Source of the DNA: Cokeromyces recurvatus | Taxonomy: Eukaryota > Mucoromycota > Mucoromycetes > Mucorales > Mucoraceae | Length of the DNA: 64,000 nt | Reading direction: 5' to 3' | Assembly (NCBI RefSeq): GCF_025118155.1 | Contig: NW_026251393.1 | Coordinates: 372,001-436,000, forward strand | In this document: piece by piece, positions 37,134 through 50,449 of the stretch | How positions within the stretch are numbered: the first letter of the stretch is position 1 | Layout of the letters: each line of letters begins with the position of its first letter | Made by a program: the position numbers and the translations under genes | Notes under the pieces: model-generated | Databases searched by the model: none | What the model was told of the DNA's origin: nothing | Seen by the model: only the letters and a program-made list of their open reading frames with translations

Positions 37134-40100
37134 ATGAATGGGTAACTGAAATAAGAACAAGATAGTATTAACAATAATATCTGGAAACTATTTATAAATT
37201 AACCCATTTATTTATTTTTATACTAGTCTTGATTATAACTTGCATTCTCGCATTCTAGTGAGTCTGGCAAGTGTGTTGGCCGATTCAAGGTCCAAAGCAA
37301 CTACAGATGAAGTTGATAGGCTTTTATCTAAATGCCCTACTATTCCTATTTTACCCATTGAAGATACTACTATTGTAACTCCAGGTCAAAAAAACATAGG
37401 ATGCATGGTAATTTATTTTTAACATCTTCTACGCGAAATATATACTAATTGTATAGTGTAAAGACACAGCGCCATCAACAAACACTTGATGCTTTAATTA
37501 AATATACTGTCAAAGCTACCAAATCAATTCAGGCCGACATTATACCTCATATTCTTAGTTATTTGAAATATTTGCCTGCATATGAATGGGACGATGTCAT
37601 TCCATCAAAAGGTAAATAATATATTATAATATCTTCAAATCCTTACAATTCAAATTTTAGGTTCTACGACACCGGATAGTCTTACTTATAGTTTGGTTTT
37701 CGGTTTACTGGATATTGCGTATCAGCACTCTGAATTAGCGGACAAAATTTATGAGACGTTATGGAATTATGGAAAATGTATTATCGACTTGGTGGAAACA
37801 ACTGACAGTAAATATTAAATATATACATATACATACATGTATACATATATCGTCTATATTAAACATATTTATTTGTATTATTGTTCAGCGGAATACATTG
37901 TCTATTTCATTTTGCCATCATTAGCTGGATTAGCTCGTGCTTTACAATTATCTCCTTATCTCTGCAAGGCACATCAACTTCAATCCATTTGTGAAAATAT
38001 TCAGCCACTTATTGTTGACAGAACATTAGATAATATTAAAAATGCAATTGATACCTGTCTAAAAGAATGTGATGGTGATTCTTATAGTAGACGTGTATTA
38101 GCCACTTATTGGGAAGCGGGTGTACCCCTCAGCTCAAATCGTATTATTCATGATTTACTTATTATCTTTAGAAATGTAACCGCCCGGGTTGTTGCTGTAT
38201 CCAATCCTAGTGATCAAAAAAATGGACCAACTGATCTGAAAAAATTGCACTTGACTACTAATATCGAGCACGCTTGGTCAATTTTAATGGAGAAAGTCGC
38301 TCGTGGTGTTCCATCACAAAATGGAGGATTAATGGAAACTGATAAAAAACTTAACAAAAATCTTCGTGGAATTTATGTTATGAGTTTAGGTTATTTTGAT
38401 GACATTCGAAAGTACGCTGAAAAGAGAGAAAATGAGGGTAAAAAATGGTCTCCTGATTCTTACATGAAAGAAATTATGGGTACCAGTTTGGTAAGTTCAC
38501 ATGCGTTTATTAATCCCTGATTGATTTTTTTTTTTTTTTAACAAAACAATGTACAAATTAGCAAGTGGCAGCTTTAAGCTCAATTTATTTACATGAAGTA
38601 GATGATGTATTGATTAATTATATTTATGAATGCCTTTTTGAAAACTCTAACAGTACAGATTCATGGGTTCATGTAGCTTCATTAGATTCAGCCGTACTTT
38701 TAGCAATTAAGTAATGCATAGCTTTTTTTTTCTTTTTTTTTAAAAAAAAAAAAAAAAAAATGAAAATGAAAAATACTAATATTTATTGTGATAATGTAGC
38801 TTTTTAAGTTTAAATACAAAAATGACAGAAACCATTTGTAGATATTTGGCTACACCTTCACCAGTATTTGAATTAATGATAGAATTGAATAAAAATACTT
38901 TGACAATGCAAAAATTCGCAATTACTCGATTGGCTCAATGTGTACAGGTAAGACATAGTATTTTTTTTTTAAAAAAAAAAAGAGTATTATATATGTATTT
39001 ACATATACATATATTTGGTAGACCAAACCAGTTATTCAAATGCGTCAAGCAGCCAATTCTACTTTTTATGCACTTCTTAATGAAATTATTCGATATTCAG
39101 ATGAAGATATTACAAATAAGCAATTATTACAGGTGCATCCTAATGGTGTTTCTAGAGCTCCTGCTCAGGAGGCTTTGAATGAATCACAAAAGCAGCAAGT
39201 CTGTATCAATGCACTTTCTGCTATCATTGGTATAGCTGTTCATCTTGAAGATGAAGTGGTATGCTTTTTTTTTCCCTAAAATGAATACAAGAATCATATT
39301 AATTTTCTTATGTTTTAGATTATTTCTCAAGCTTATTCTGTTCTTTCTTTAAGACGTAAATCATTTTCAGTATTTGCAATTGAAACACTAACCAGAGGCC
39401 TTGTTGATTTGGCTCTTGTCAGTCCGTTAAATGTATTTAGAGACATAATTAATTTATTCTCTGTATTAAGTCGTGAATCACTTTTAATTGATAATAAGCA
39501 ACTTACAACAGCTATTGTAAACGCCCAAAAGGAGCTTGCAAAGAGATTATCATCAAAACCGGAGTATTATAATGATTACTTGAGCAATCTATTGGCGTTA
39601 TTTGTTGAAAATGGTAATACTATTCAAAGAATGATATCTAAGAACAAAAAGGAATCTGATTTCCCTTGGCTTTCAAAACTTGGTCAGCTGTTACCAGTCA
39701 TTTGTACACTTTTGGAACATAACGATTTTAATCCTCATCTGAATCCTAGTGAAGATACGGTATCTCTTTTCCGTAACACTTGGTTCCATTGTGTTTTATT
39801 TGGTTTTGTAACAGAATCAATTTGGATACGCGAATGGTATAACTCTATGCTAGTTATTGCAAAAAAGACTCCTGTCCTTGTCATTGAAAGTGCAACCAAT
39901 TATTTAGAAAGTGATTTAGAATATAACTCTGTTCTCCGTGGTGCCGATGCTTCAGATCGTGAAGTTGGATCCATGAGTCAAAAATTATCTTCGCTTTTGC
40001 CCTCTCTTGCATATGACATTAAAAACTTTTCATTTGCTCAAATTATTTTTGCTCTTAGCGTATATTACATTGAAACTATGAGGAGTAAAATGGGTGACTG

Positions 40101-43100
40101 TAGCTACATACTGCGTTATTTTATGAATGATGGTGTGAATAATAGTACTATGGCTAATTGTTTGGAAACAATTGCTGATCGTGTCGTCACAGCTTATATT
40201 AGGGATGCCTCTGATAAAGCTGACTCTCAGAACTTGGATACTGAACTACGCACCCAAATGTCAACTCTTTTAAAGCTTTGTTGTCATCGACTTCGAAAGG
40301 TACACTCTTTAGCTGTTAAAATTTCTGAACGCATCGTAACCACTTTCCCTCAAGTGTTTGCCGAAAAATCATTAATTACATTATTACTTGAACTTGTACA
40401 ATTACTCTGGTTAAGCTGTGAAGCTGAATATCGAGATGAGTACTGTCCTACTTTCCATTTTACATCCACGCGTGTTGGTGTGACTATTGAACTAGGTGAT
40501 TCATATTCTTATCGAAAGGATATTTGTGCACATATGTATGAGAATGGCAAAAAATGGCTGCAGGTATCAATGGATCGTGCACCTATGGAAATCAATGGGC
40601 TTTTACAAGATTACCTTGCAGAGTATGTCCGTTTTGAACCAGGTGCTTTAATTGATACAGCGCATATGGGTAGAACTTTAGCTTTAGAAGTAGGTAAAAC
40701 CGCTGCTAGGAATGACATGACAGTTGAATTTGTACCTCAGATTCGCGGAGTTCAACTAGATGATTCGTCTGATTTTGTTGATGGATTTACTTCAAGAAGA
40801 TATTATATTGGTGAAGTGAGTGGTATTGAATATATGGCAGGAATGCGCCCTGGTATTGATAGGTTACCAAACAGTCATAAGGAAGTAGGTTTGAAGGATC
40901 AAATACCTATTGTAGTTAAAACATTACAAGCTGTATTAGATGATATAAAGCAACATCAAAATATTCCTGTAGAACGTTTACGTCGTACATTGCTTCAAGC
41001 TGCTAGTTTTATTGTTTCTTTATCCACCATTCATCCTGACTTAGTTTCTTATATTGTACGTATTCCGGTTTATATTTTTACACCTGAATCTTTGGAAATC
41101 GGTACAGATGTCTGGAACTGGGTACTTGTTGAGAGACCAGATATTGAAAAACGTTTGATGGTAGAGATTCTTAACATGTGGGGCTGGGCACAACGATATA
41201 GAAAGGGTTTGTTTTCACCCAAGTTGGACGCAAAGCATCCATTTGAAAGTAAAATGACTTATGCTCCCTCTGAGAGATCGATAATTGATAAGAATAATAA
41301 AAATATGACACGTCTCTTTACGCCTCATATCACATGGATTAAATTCTTAACTAGCCGTTTCTATGCTATCCGACATCGTAGCAAGCATTTGATTAACATG
41401 CTCATTCGCTTACTTCAAGATACCTTCCATAATTCTCATTTGATGAGTACACATCCGTTTGCTCGTCTACCTAGATTCCAACTTTTATTTTTGGGTTTGA
41501 AGATTCTTCGTTCTACTCAAATGGAAGCGTTGGCCGAATATAGATTCCGATCCTTGGTCTATAATTCTGCCTTCAACTGGTTCGCCCTCCCGCCTAAATG
41601 GCATTATGGTTCACGTAAAAGTTATGCATTAGCTGAACAGAAGACATTAGCTGAATTTTATGATATGGTTGTACATGATACGCCTCGCTTAACAAGCTTA
41701 GTCACTAGTTCCAATCTACGCTACAATAATTCTAAAAATACATCTGGTCTTTATATGTTTTTAAGTGACAAAACAAATGATGATATCGTGCATGAACATC
41801 AGTTATCTAAAAAACTATTACTATTATTCTTGGATAGTGAAATATCACGTCTTTCTGTCTGGAATAATCCTTTGAATACAATTTGTCCTAAATATTTTGC
41901 TATTCCTTCTATTGGTAATTCCGACAAATCCTTCACAACAGATGAAAGATGGAAAGAAATTGTTCGATTTGCTTGGGAGACTTCACCCAAGGTAGCAGTT
42001 CAAATGGCTGCTCGTTTTGTGCAACCTGCAGTTCAAAGGGAACTTCATACGTTGATTGCAAATAATACATTGGATGTAGTAGATATACCAGAGGCACTTG
42101 AGATTTTACTTGGAGAAAAAGTTCAACCTACTGCAAAATTAGATTTACGATATCTTAAATATTGGGCACCTGTTCCTGCTATTACTGCAGCCAATTATTT
42201 CATGCCTGCTTATAATAATCATCCATTAATTCTTCAATATGCCATGCGAAGTCTTGAATATTATCCTGTTGATACTGTCTTTTTTTATGTTCCTCAAATT
42301 GTACAAGCATTGCGTTATGATGAGTATGGTTATGTTGAAAGATATATTATGGAAGCAGGTCAAGTATCTCAACTATTTGCTCATCAAATTATCTGGAACA
42401 TGAGCGCTAATTTTTACGTGGATGCTGATAAAGAATGTATCAAGGTAAGTCATATTTTGGACAAAAGTTTTTAGCTTCCAACATGCTAATAGATATTTGT
42501 ATGTGTGGAAAAAAAAAACCTTTTATAGCCAGATTCACTTAAGCCAGCCCTCGAAAGAATTATTAAAAATTTGGTTGATTCCTTTACGGGCTCTGATAGA
42601 GACTTTTATGAACGTGAATTTAAATTCTTTGGTGATGTTACTGCCATTTCAGGTTATTTGAAAGAATATATCAAATATGGACAAAATGAAAAGAAACCTA
42701 TGCAAAAGGTAAAGCTTTTTTTTATTTATTTATTTATTTATTTATTTATTTGTGAGAAATAAATATTAAAAAATATATATGTATTTATTTATTTAGAAAC
42801 GTTTGGATGAAGAATTAGCAAAAATTAAAGTCGATGTGGGTGTTTATCTCCCAAGTAATCCAGATGGTCGTGTTGTAGATATTAATCGTACATCCGGAAG
42901 ACCTCTTCAAAGTCATGCTAAAGCTCCATTTATGGCAACATTTAAGATTGAAAAGGATAAGGAACAAGAAGAGACAGTTGAAGAAATTGGTACAGATAGT
43001 GATGAGAAATCAGAAAAATCAGTTGTTACACATTGGCAAAGTGCAATTTTCAAAGTAGGTGATGACTGTCGTCAAGATGTATTGGCACTGCAATTAATTG

Positions 43101-43813
43101 CCGTGTTTAAAAACATTTTTACCAGTATTGGTATGGATCTATATGTATATCCGTATCGTGTTGTTGCCACTGCACCTGGTCGAGGTGTGATTGATGTAAT
43201 CCCTCGATCTATTTCCCGAGATCAATTAGGCCGTGAAAAAGTAAACAGTTTGTATGACTATTTTGTAGCCAAATATGGTGGACCCAATTCAATAGAATTT
43301 CAGAGAGCACGAACAAACTTTGTCCAAAGTGTTGCGGCATATTCGCTTATTTCATATTTACTTCAGTTTAAGGATCGTCACAATGGTAACATTATGCTGG
43401 ATGATGATGGACATATTATTCATATCGATTTTGGCTTTATATTTGATATTGCACCTGGTGGTATCGGCTTCGAGAGTTCACCCTTTAAGTTGACAACAGA
43501 GATGGTACAAGTGATGGGAGGAAACTCAGAGGAGCAAGCATTTAAGCAGTTCTCTGAGCTTGTCATTAAAGGATATTTGGCTTGTCGACCTTATGCAGAA
43601 TTAATTATGCAGCTCGTTACACTTATGCTTCAGTCAGGTTTACCCTGTTTCCGTGGTGAAACAATTAAACGTATGCGTACTCGTTTCCAAATAGATAAGT
43701 CAGATAGAGTAGCTGCAGACTTTATGATTCAAAAAATTAAGGAATCATTTGAAAATCAAAGAACTGTTATTTATGATTATTTCCAAAAATTAACGAATGG
43801 TATTCCTTATTAA
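37134..43813 (+). CDS. STT4: Phosphatidylinositol 4-kinase, STT4/PI4KIII-alpha type
   Basis: Exons 37134-37141, 37227-37407, 37464-37611, 37661-37807, 37889-38490, 38562-38710, 38800-38947, 39022-39258, 39319-42444, 42529-42708 and 42797-43813 give 1980 aa, the length expected for STT4. The first coding exon is 8 nt (ATGAATGG), giving MNGLDYNLHSRILVSLASVL. The helical PIK region precedes the catalytic domain. There the ATP-lysine region reads WQSAIFKVGDDCRQDVLALQ, the catalytic loop FKDRHNGNIMLDDDGHIIHI, and the activation loop DFGFIFDIAPGGIGFESSPF. The enzyme makes PI4P at the plasma membrane with Efr3/Ypp1 partners. At exon 3 the AG at 37463 is needed for frame; the nearer TAG at 37455 is not used. 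Confidence 0.95.
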
Positions 43814-44129
43814 CATGAATAAAAAGTAAGTCAAAAAGAAGAAGAAAAAAAAAGAAATATCGACCTAGATAACACTATCATGAACATTGTATTTTTTTGT
43901 TATATAAATAAATGTAAATAAAAGATGCAACTGAAGCGAATATTTGTCTTTTCTCTTTGCAAGCCTTATTTTGTTGGCCTTTTAAATGTGACAGCGAAAA
44001 TATTAAAAACTATTGGTTTTTTTTTATTATTATTATTATTTATTTATTTTGTTTCTAACTTTCCTTCTCCTCTCTTCCCCTCTTTTTTTTTTTATTTTTT
44101 TATTTTATTTACCCATTAGCAAAATCTTC
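43814..44129. other. Short spacer, T-rich
   Basis: 316 bp between STT4 and the M16 protease, both on the plus strand. AATAAA-like words near 43818 and 43910 could serve polyadenylation. A T/C-rich stretch (44010-44115) leads into the next start. Confidence 0.6.
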
Positions 44130-44341
44130 ATGAGCAATTACAAAGAAGTCTGTACAGTTCCTACAGATTTTGGTGTCACTTTCACAAAACTGAAAAGCGA
44201 AAAGACAGGCCTTACTGTTATGCTGGCCGATATTGAAGGTAAATTTATTAATGTATTTCTATCTTTCTTACACGTATTAATTTGAAACAATCCAGCTCCA
44301 CTTGTAAACGGATATTTTACACTAGCAACAGAAAGTAAATG

Positions 44342-44378
<37 letters not shown>

Positions 44379-47300
44379 AAAAGAAAGAAAGAAAGAAAAA
44401 AGAAAAGAAATATTTATTATGTATTGACGTCTATTATAGGTTTTGATGATTTTGGATGCCCTCATACATTAGAACAGTAAGTAAGTTAGTTATATCACTG
44501 ATAAAAGGCACCTAACAAAATATATATAGTCTTGTATTTCTTGGAAGTGAGCAATATCCGTACAAGGTATAAAACGACTTGATCTTGGATTTTGAAAGGA
44601 GTTTTTTTATTATTATTAGTAACAACTGTGTATATAGGGCGTGCTAGATTCACTTGCCAATCGAGCTATTGCACAAGGCACCAATGCTTGGACTGATGTC
44701 GATCATACATGTTACACCATCACAACTGCAGGCTCAAAAGGCTTTTTAAATTTATTGCCAATCTATGTAGATCATATTCTATATCCTACATTAACAGATA
44801 CGGGCTATTATACTGAAGTTCATCATATCAATGGAGAAGGTGAAGATGCGGGTGTATGTTTTAACTTGTATTATTACAAAGTCGTTTTTTTGTTTAATCC
44901 TATTTTGCCTTTTATAGGTTGTTTATAGTGAAATGCAAGGATGTCAAAATTTAGGTGATGATAGACTTCATCTTCGTATGAAAAGAATCATTTATCCAGA
45001 AACATGTGGATATAGGTCAGAAACAGGAGGTCTTATGGAAAGATTAAGAGAGTTATCTGTTGAAAAAAGTAATAGAATGTTTACATATTTGTATGCTTAC
45101 TTACTTTTTTTCTTATTTATTCATTTCATATATTTAGTTCGTAATTATCATCAATCATATTATAGGCCAGATAATCTTTGTTTAATTATTACTGGTAGAG
45201 TTGACAAGGATGAGCTTTTAAAAGCATTAGAACCTGTAGAAGAATCAATTATTAAAAAGGGGTCTCTTCCAAAGATGCAAAGACCTTGGATCAGTACAGG
45301 TGATTTTCCTAACCTTGAAAAGAATATTGAGGAGACAGTACTTTTTGCTGATGAGGATGAGTCGATGGGTACAGTCCTAATTGCTTGGAATGGTCCTATG
45401 TGTAATGTAAGAAATTTGAAATATATATATATATATACATGATGGATCTTTATATCAATATTATATTTTAGGAATTCCTTAAACAAAAAGAGCTCGAAGT
45501 TTTGAATGTTTATCTTACAGATTCACCTGTATCTGTTCTACAAAAGGAATTTGTTGAAATTGAAGATGCTCTTTGTACAGATGTTTATTTCCATATTACG
45601 GATCATTTAAAATCATCTTTGATGTTTACCGCTTCGAGTGTCCCTATTGAAGAAATGGAGCATTTCCCCATCAAGTTTTTTGATACTTTACGACGACTTG
45701 TTGATACAAATGATATAGATATGACTAGAATGGCCACTGTAATCGAAAAGGAGAGATTAAAGGTATATACATATATATATATATACACACATATATATAT
45801 ATATTTAAAAAAAAAAGGAATTACACATTAATGCATGATATTTTATAGTTACTAAATAGTGCAGAAACAGATGCTCATGATACTGCCGCATTAGTTGCTA
45901 TTACTGATTTCTTATATGGTTCACCTGATGGAGAAAATCTTAAAGAAGCTGTCAAAGATCAGGATTACTTGAACATTCTATCTAAATATACAGTGTCTGA
46001 TTGGCTTAATGTCATCAAAAGGTGAGTAGTAGTAGTAGTAGTAGACCAACTGACCCTATATCAAATAAACTTTATTCATTTTATTTATTATTATAGATGG
46101 TACCTTGATGCCCCTCATGTTACGTTATATGGTAAACCATCTGCTGAATTTGCCGATCAGCAAACAGAGGAAGAAACCAATCGTATTGAAAAACAACGAG
46201 CTGATCTTGGTGATAAAAGATTAGAAGAACTTCAAAGAGAATTAGAAGATGCTAAAGCTAAAAATGATGTACCTGTTCCTAAAGAAATTTTAGAAGATTT
46301 CAAAATTCCATCTGCTTCTACTATTCAATTCATTAATGTCATTACTGCTAGAAATAATGATTCAACTTTGTAAGAAAAAAGTAATTATAAGCTTCCCCTG
46401 AAGGAATTCTAACATACATTATTTACTTTTTGCAGATCTAACAAAGTCCAAGAGCATATTAATAAGGACGATAGTGCTGATGTCCCTTTATTTATTCAGT
46501 TTGATCGTAAAGCTTTGAAAATAATGTATAACATATTTAGAATACATTGAGCTAATTTTTTTTTATTATTATTATAGATATTAAATCACACTTTATTAAA
46601 ATTTCAGTACATGCCAGTAATTCCATAATCCCATCTCGATTACTTCCTTATACTAGATTGTTCTTAAAGGTTATCTTTTCACTCCCTATTGAAAAAGATG
46701 GCAAACTTATTGATTACGAAGAAGTTGTTAAGGGTTTGGGAGAAGATACAATTGAGTATGAAGCTGCATTGGGCACCAGTTTTGGCTTTAGAGAATTAGC
46801 AGTTTTCACTTTAAAGGCAGCCTCATCTAAATTTGAGAAAACTATTCAATGGTTACAAGATATTTTATGGAACACTCAATTTACAGTAGAAAGATTAAAA
46901 ATTGTTGCTGCTCAAATTTTAAATGATATTCCTCAAGCAAAGAGAGATGGTCATGATGTAAGTAATAATAACGATATACTTTTTTTTTTAGTTTCTTTTG
47001 GGCAAATTCGTTTACCTTCGATAAATATTAGATGGTGAATGCTACTTTACGTGCTCTTCAAGTTGATCCTAAAAAATCAATGTATGGTGCTCGTAATATT
47101 TTATTTCAAAATGCATTTTTACAAGATGTAGTAAAAAGATTAGAGTGTGAGCCTTCTTCAGTTTTGGATGATTTAAATGAATTTAGATCTAAATGTAAGT
47201 ATATTCGCTTTATATTAAAATTAACCTTTATGCTAATATCTTTGTTTTAGTATGTGCCCCTGAAAATCTTAGAATTCATGTTACTGGAGATATTTTAAGA

Positions 47301-48135
47301 ATTGAAAATCCTAGAACAGCATTTAAAAATTTTGCAAAAATAGAAAAGAATTATCAAATAGCACCTATCACTTTAGCTAAAGAAGTTCTTAAACCTGCTG
47401 GTCTTGAGCCTGGAAATCATGGTTTGTTGGTTACCTTACCTGCAATTGAAAATACATTTTCACTTCATTCTGTTAAAGGACCTAGTCAATTTGATGATCC
47501 TGATATTGCTCCTTTACTGGTTATGATTGAACTTCTAGATACGATGGAAGGAATTTTCTGGAAATTAATCCGTGGCCAAGGATTAGCTTATTCTTGCTTT
47601 TTGAATGCAAATATTGAATCAGGCTTAATCAGCTTTACTATCTATCAATCTCCTGATGCTTTCAAAGCCTTTGAACAAGCTAAAAATGTGATTGAAAAAT
47701 TAACTAAACACGAAATGGATATTGATCCCGCTTCAATTGATGGAGCTAAAAGTGCAGTTATTTATAGCTTAGTAGCAAGAGAAAATACGATGGATCGTGC
47801 AGCCCTTCAATCTTTCGTGAATCAGGTTTTAAAGAAGATGCCAGCATCCTACAATCATGATATGCTAATTGCTATACAGGTAAAATAAATAATATATGAA
47901 AATGTAAAGTCATTGTTTTAACCATATTTTATATCATTTATAGAATGTCACTATAAACAACTTGCAGCATGTATTGAACAAATATTTTGTAAACTTGTTT
48001 AAACCTGATACAAGCAATGTAGCTGTCATTAGTGCTCCCACTAAAGTAACGGACATTCAAAAAGGTTTTGGAGGATTAGGATTCGAATTAAAGTCAATTA
48101 CCTTGAATGATATTACAATTGATTCCTTTTATTAA
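44130..48135 (+). CDS. M16-family zinc metalloprotease (SDD3/YOL098C-like)
   Basis: Fifteen exons: 44130-44238, 44296-44334, 44440-44476, 44530-44566, 44638-44853, 44918-45068, 45138-45406, 45472-45762, 45849-46021, 46097-46369, 46436-46506, 46578-46957, 47032-47194, 47251-47879 and 47944-48135, together 1009 aa. The inverted zinc motif HxxEH is present as GCPHTLEHLVFLGSEQYPYK, with the distal glutamate region HHINGEGEDAGVVYSEMQG. Length and domain order (active M16 domain, second M16 domain YRPDNLCLIITGRVDKDELL, C-terminal M16-like halves) fit the single-chain M16C-like group, whose yeast member is SDD3 (YOL098C). Close relatives include presequence protease and insulysin; absence of a presequence argues for a cytosolic enzyme. 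The second motif histidine codon is split by an intron (CA/T). Confidence 0.9.
44342..44376. repeat. Poly(A) tract inside intron 2 of the M16 protease
   Basis: 35 consecutive A followed by AAAG/GAAA repeats to about 44410. It occupies most of the 105-nt intron between the 39-nt and 37-nt exons. Confidence 0.9.
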
Positions 48136-48287
48136 ATCATATCAAGAAATTTAATTATTTTTTTTTTTTATTATTATTAATAAAACATGACTTATCACGG
48201 TAATATTTTTTTTTTTTTACTAGTCGTTTTATTATAAAAAATAGATGGTATTAGTTGATTTTCCTTAAGGAAAAAAACAGGCTTAAA

Positions 48288-48986
48288 TTAAATTTTTAAA
48301 GCGAATACATTTACTATAACGTGTAAGGATTTTGATTCATAACAATAACTCGCACTACCTATTATGACTGTTATTTAATGCTAATATTTTTCTATTAAAG
48401 GCACGCATTTACCATCATTTTGATTATCCCAATAGGCTGAACTACTAGCATAAAAACCAGCACCTTTATTTTGCAAAATAACGCAAGTAACTAAGAAATT
48501 ATCAAAGATATTAAATGTATGTAAAAATAATAATAAAAACCAATCATTTTAATACTTACTGATATATTTGTAGTTATTATTCATACTCTTCAATTTGTTC
48601 AAACATGTTTTAATAATGGTTGAATTCCAATGAGAAACTTTTGAATAAGAATATTCTGAATCAGCTACTATCTCTCCAATAGCCTATTTGAGTATAATTC
48701 AATGTTTAAAAAAAAAATACAAATACACACATCAATGATCCTTTTCTTTTCTTTTGCTTTATTTCCTCTTTTTCCAATCCACAATCAACTATTTAATTTA
48801 ACATAAAAATAATACTAACTTCTTTAATGAGAGTAGTTACTTCTTCGGAATTAAATTTCTTTTCCTAGATTTTTAAAATAATGTTAATGACTTATCAATC
48901 AACTAAACGAAAAAAAAAAAAAAAGCGAAATAAAATACATCAGTTTTAGTCATTAATGAAGATGTTTCTTTATTTGTATTATCCAT
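48288..48986 (-). CDS. DYNLT1: Dynein light chain, Tctex1 type
   Basis: Exons 48986-48939, 48864-48820, 48683-48560, 48490-48413 and 48358-48288 give 121 aa. The core matches Tctex1/DYNLT: KKFNSEEVTTLIKE, AIGEIVADSEYSYSKVSHWN, NYKYIITCVILQNKGAGFYA, SSSAYWDNQNDGSAS and a final strand SLHVIVNVFALKI. It binds the dynein intermediate chain and cargo; the normal length is about 113 aa. The fourth intron (48412-48359) is not obvious: without it the frame stops after 12 residues (ending PLIEKY) and lacks the last beta strand. Splicing it restores the family's DGSC-like turn and terminal strand. The first donor, GTATTT, is weak. An upstream frame reaching 49205 may be 5' UTR. Confidence 0.88.
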
Positions 48987-49019
48987 TGTATTATTATGCC
49001 TATATGAGGGGAAAGAAAC

Positions 49020-49020
<1 letters not shown>

Positions 49021-49055
<35 letters not shown>
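49021..49055. repeat. Poly(A) tract
   Basis: About 35 A followed by AAATT repeats, upstream of the dynein light chain start on its 5' side. It may lie in a 5' UTR intron of that minus-strand gene. Confidence 0.85.
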
Positions 49056-49056
<1 letters not shown>

Positions 49057-50062
49057 AAATAAAAATTAAAATTAAAATTAAAATTAAAATTAATTGAAAA
49101 AAGGTAATAAGTAAATCTAACTGACTTTAAAAAATGACAGTAATAATTATCTACCATGATTGCAAAACGACCTTCTAGTATATTTGTATTAAACCATTCA
49201 TGCATTAAACATAGTATATTGTTTTCATATTTTTAGATCAAGTCACTACTCATTCAGTATCTGCTTCTAAAGAACAGCAATAGCAATATGTAAAGTATAG
49301 CTCAATGCATTCATCTGCTCGATAAAAAAAAAATGTCCCTGAATCATTATATAAACAGGAAGATTAAGCACTTCATATAACTTCTTAAGTATGTATCTTG
49401 GAATCAAATTGTATCTTGTATTTATATAAATATACAAGTCTAATAAAAGTTTATATACAATACACTAACAGAGAGTAACATTAAGCATATTATTTGGTGG
49501 TATTTAAAGCCCTTTTAAATATGCAACCTATTTTAAACTTTAATTTTGGAAGATAAAGCAAAGTTATATCTAAGCTGTTAATTTAATTTTATTCAAGACT
49601 TACACAGAAATTAGCAGAACCTACGCATACTATTAATCTTATAATGTCCTTAGCCTTTATTTCTAGCAGAAGAACATTTTTTTTTCTTTTGAATTGAAAA
49701 TTCCAGTTATAGGCTTTAGGAATTGAATGTTTAATAAAAAAAACTATCAAGTTTAAAGGCGTCCGAACAAAAGTCACCAACATAGTGTAGAAAAACTTGT
49801 TGAATAAACAAAGATATGACGATCTGACTATTATAGCTACTATAAATGAACATAGAATTTCCAAAGTAATTAACTGTTATTATTGTTGCTTTAACACCAA
49901 GTTAATATATCTGCCTTTATATAAAATTGGATTGTTATTTATTATGTTTTGAAAGAAAGTTTACGCCTTCAATAATAGGCTATTATGGTGTCTTAATTTG
50001 ACCAAGCTGTAGTATGCTTTGGCAACGTGATTGCAATACTTCTTAAAAAAAAACTTTTTTAG

Positions 50063-50433
50063 GAGCATACCGAATTCTTGATTGCTCTTTTTGATAAACC
50101 CCCCATCAGTTGTTCTTGAAGAAGTCAGATTGCAGTTATTAAGCAGCTTTCTAGAAATAGGTGATATTGCTATTTCAAGCCTTTACACTCATATTCGAGA
50201 GAAATGTTTTATAAGTCTAAAACAAGCAAGCAAATATACTGCGGAAAGGGATTCACAAAGGACTTTAGATCTTCGTCAACATATAATAACAGAGTGGAAA
50301 GCAGTTGGTGTTTTTTTTTTTTTTTTTGAAAAATTGTGTGTTCGTAGATGAAGTGGGTTTTCATTCACAGATGATACATCATCAAATTCCCTAAAAAGTT
50401 CATACCATCATGCTAAAAAACGTGAAAAATCAA
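50063..50433 (+). pseudogene. Tc1/mariner-like transposase fragment
   Basis: Conceptual translation with frameshifts reads EHTEFLIALFDKPPS, VVLEEVRLQLLSSFLEIGDI, then helical segments and TEWKAVG, and after a T run NCVFVDEVGFHSQ. This is the order of a Tc1-type transposase: the helix-turn-helix linker region followed by the first catalytic aspartate (FVDE). At least one extra C near 50100 and a T run at about 50312-50328 break the frame. The rest of the DDE domain is missing or unrecognisable. The fragment is dead and lies next to a dispersed repeat copy. Confidence 0.65.
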
Positions 50434-50449
50434 AAAATAATATATAGTT

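Noticed and set aside
48903..49205. 100-codon minus frame starting MHEWFNTNILEGRFAIM
   Set aside because: It runs through a poly(A)/AAATT tract and yields a Phe/Asn homopolymer. Its first part may be 5' UTR of the dynein light chain, but coding use is not supported.
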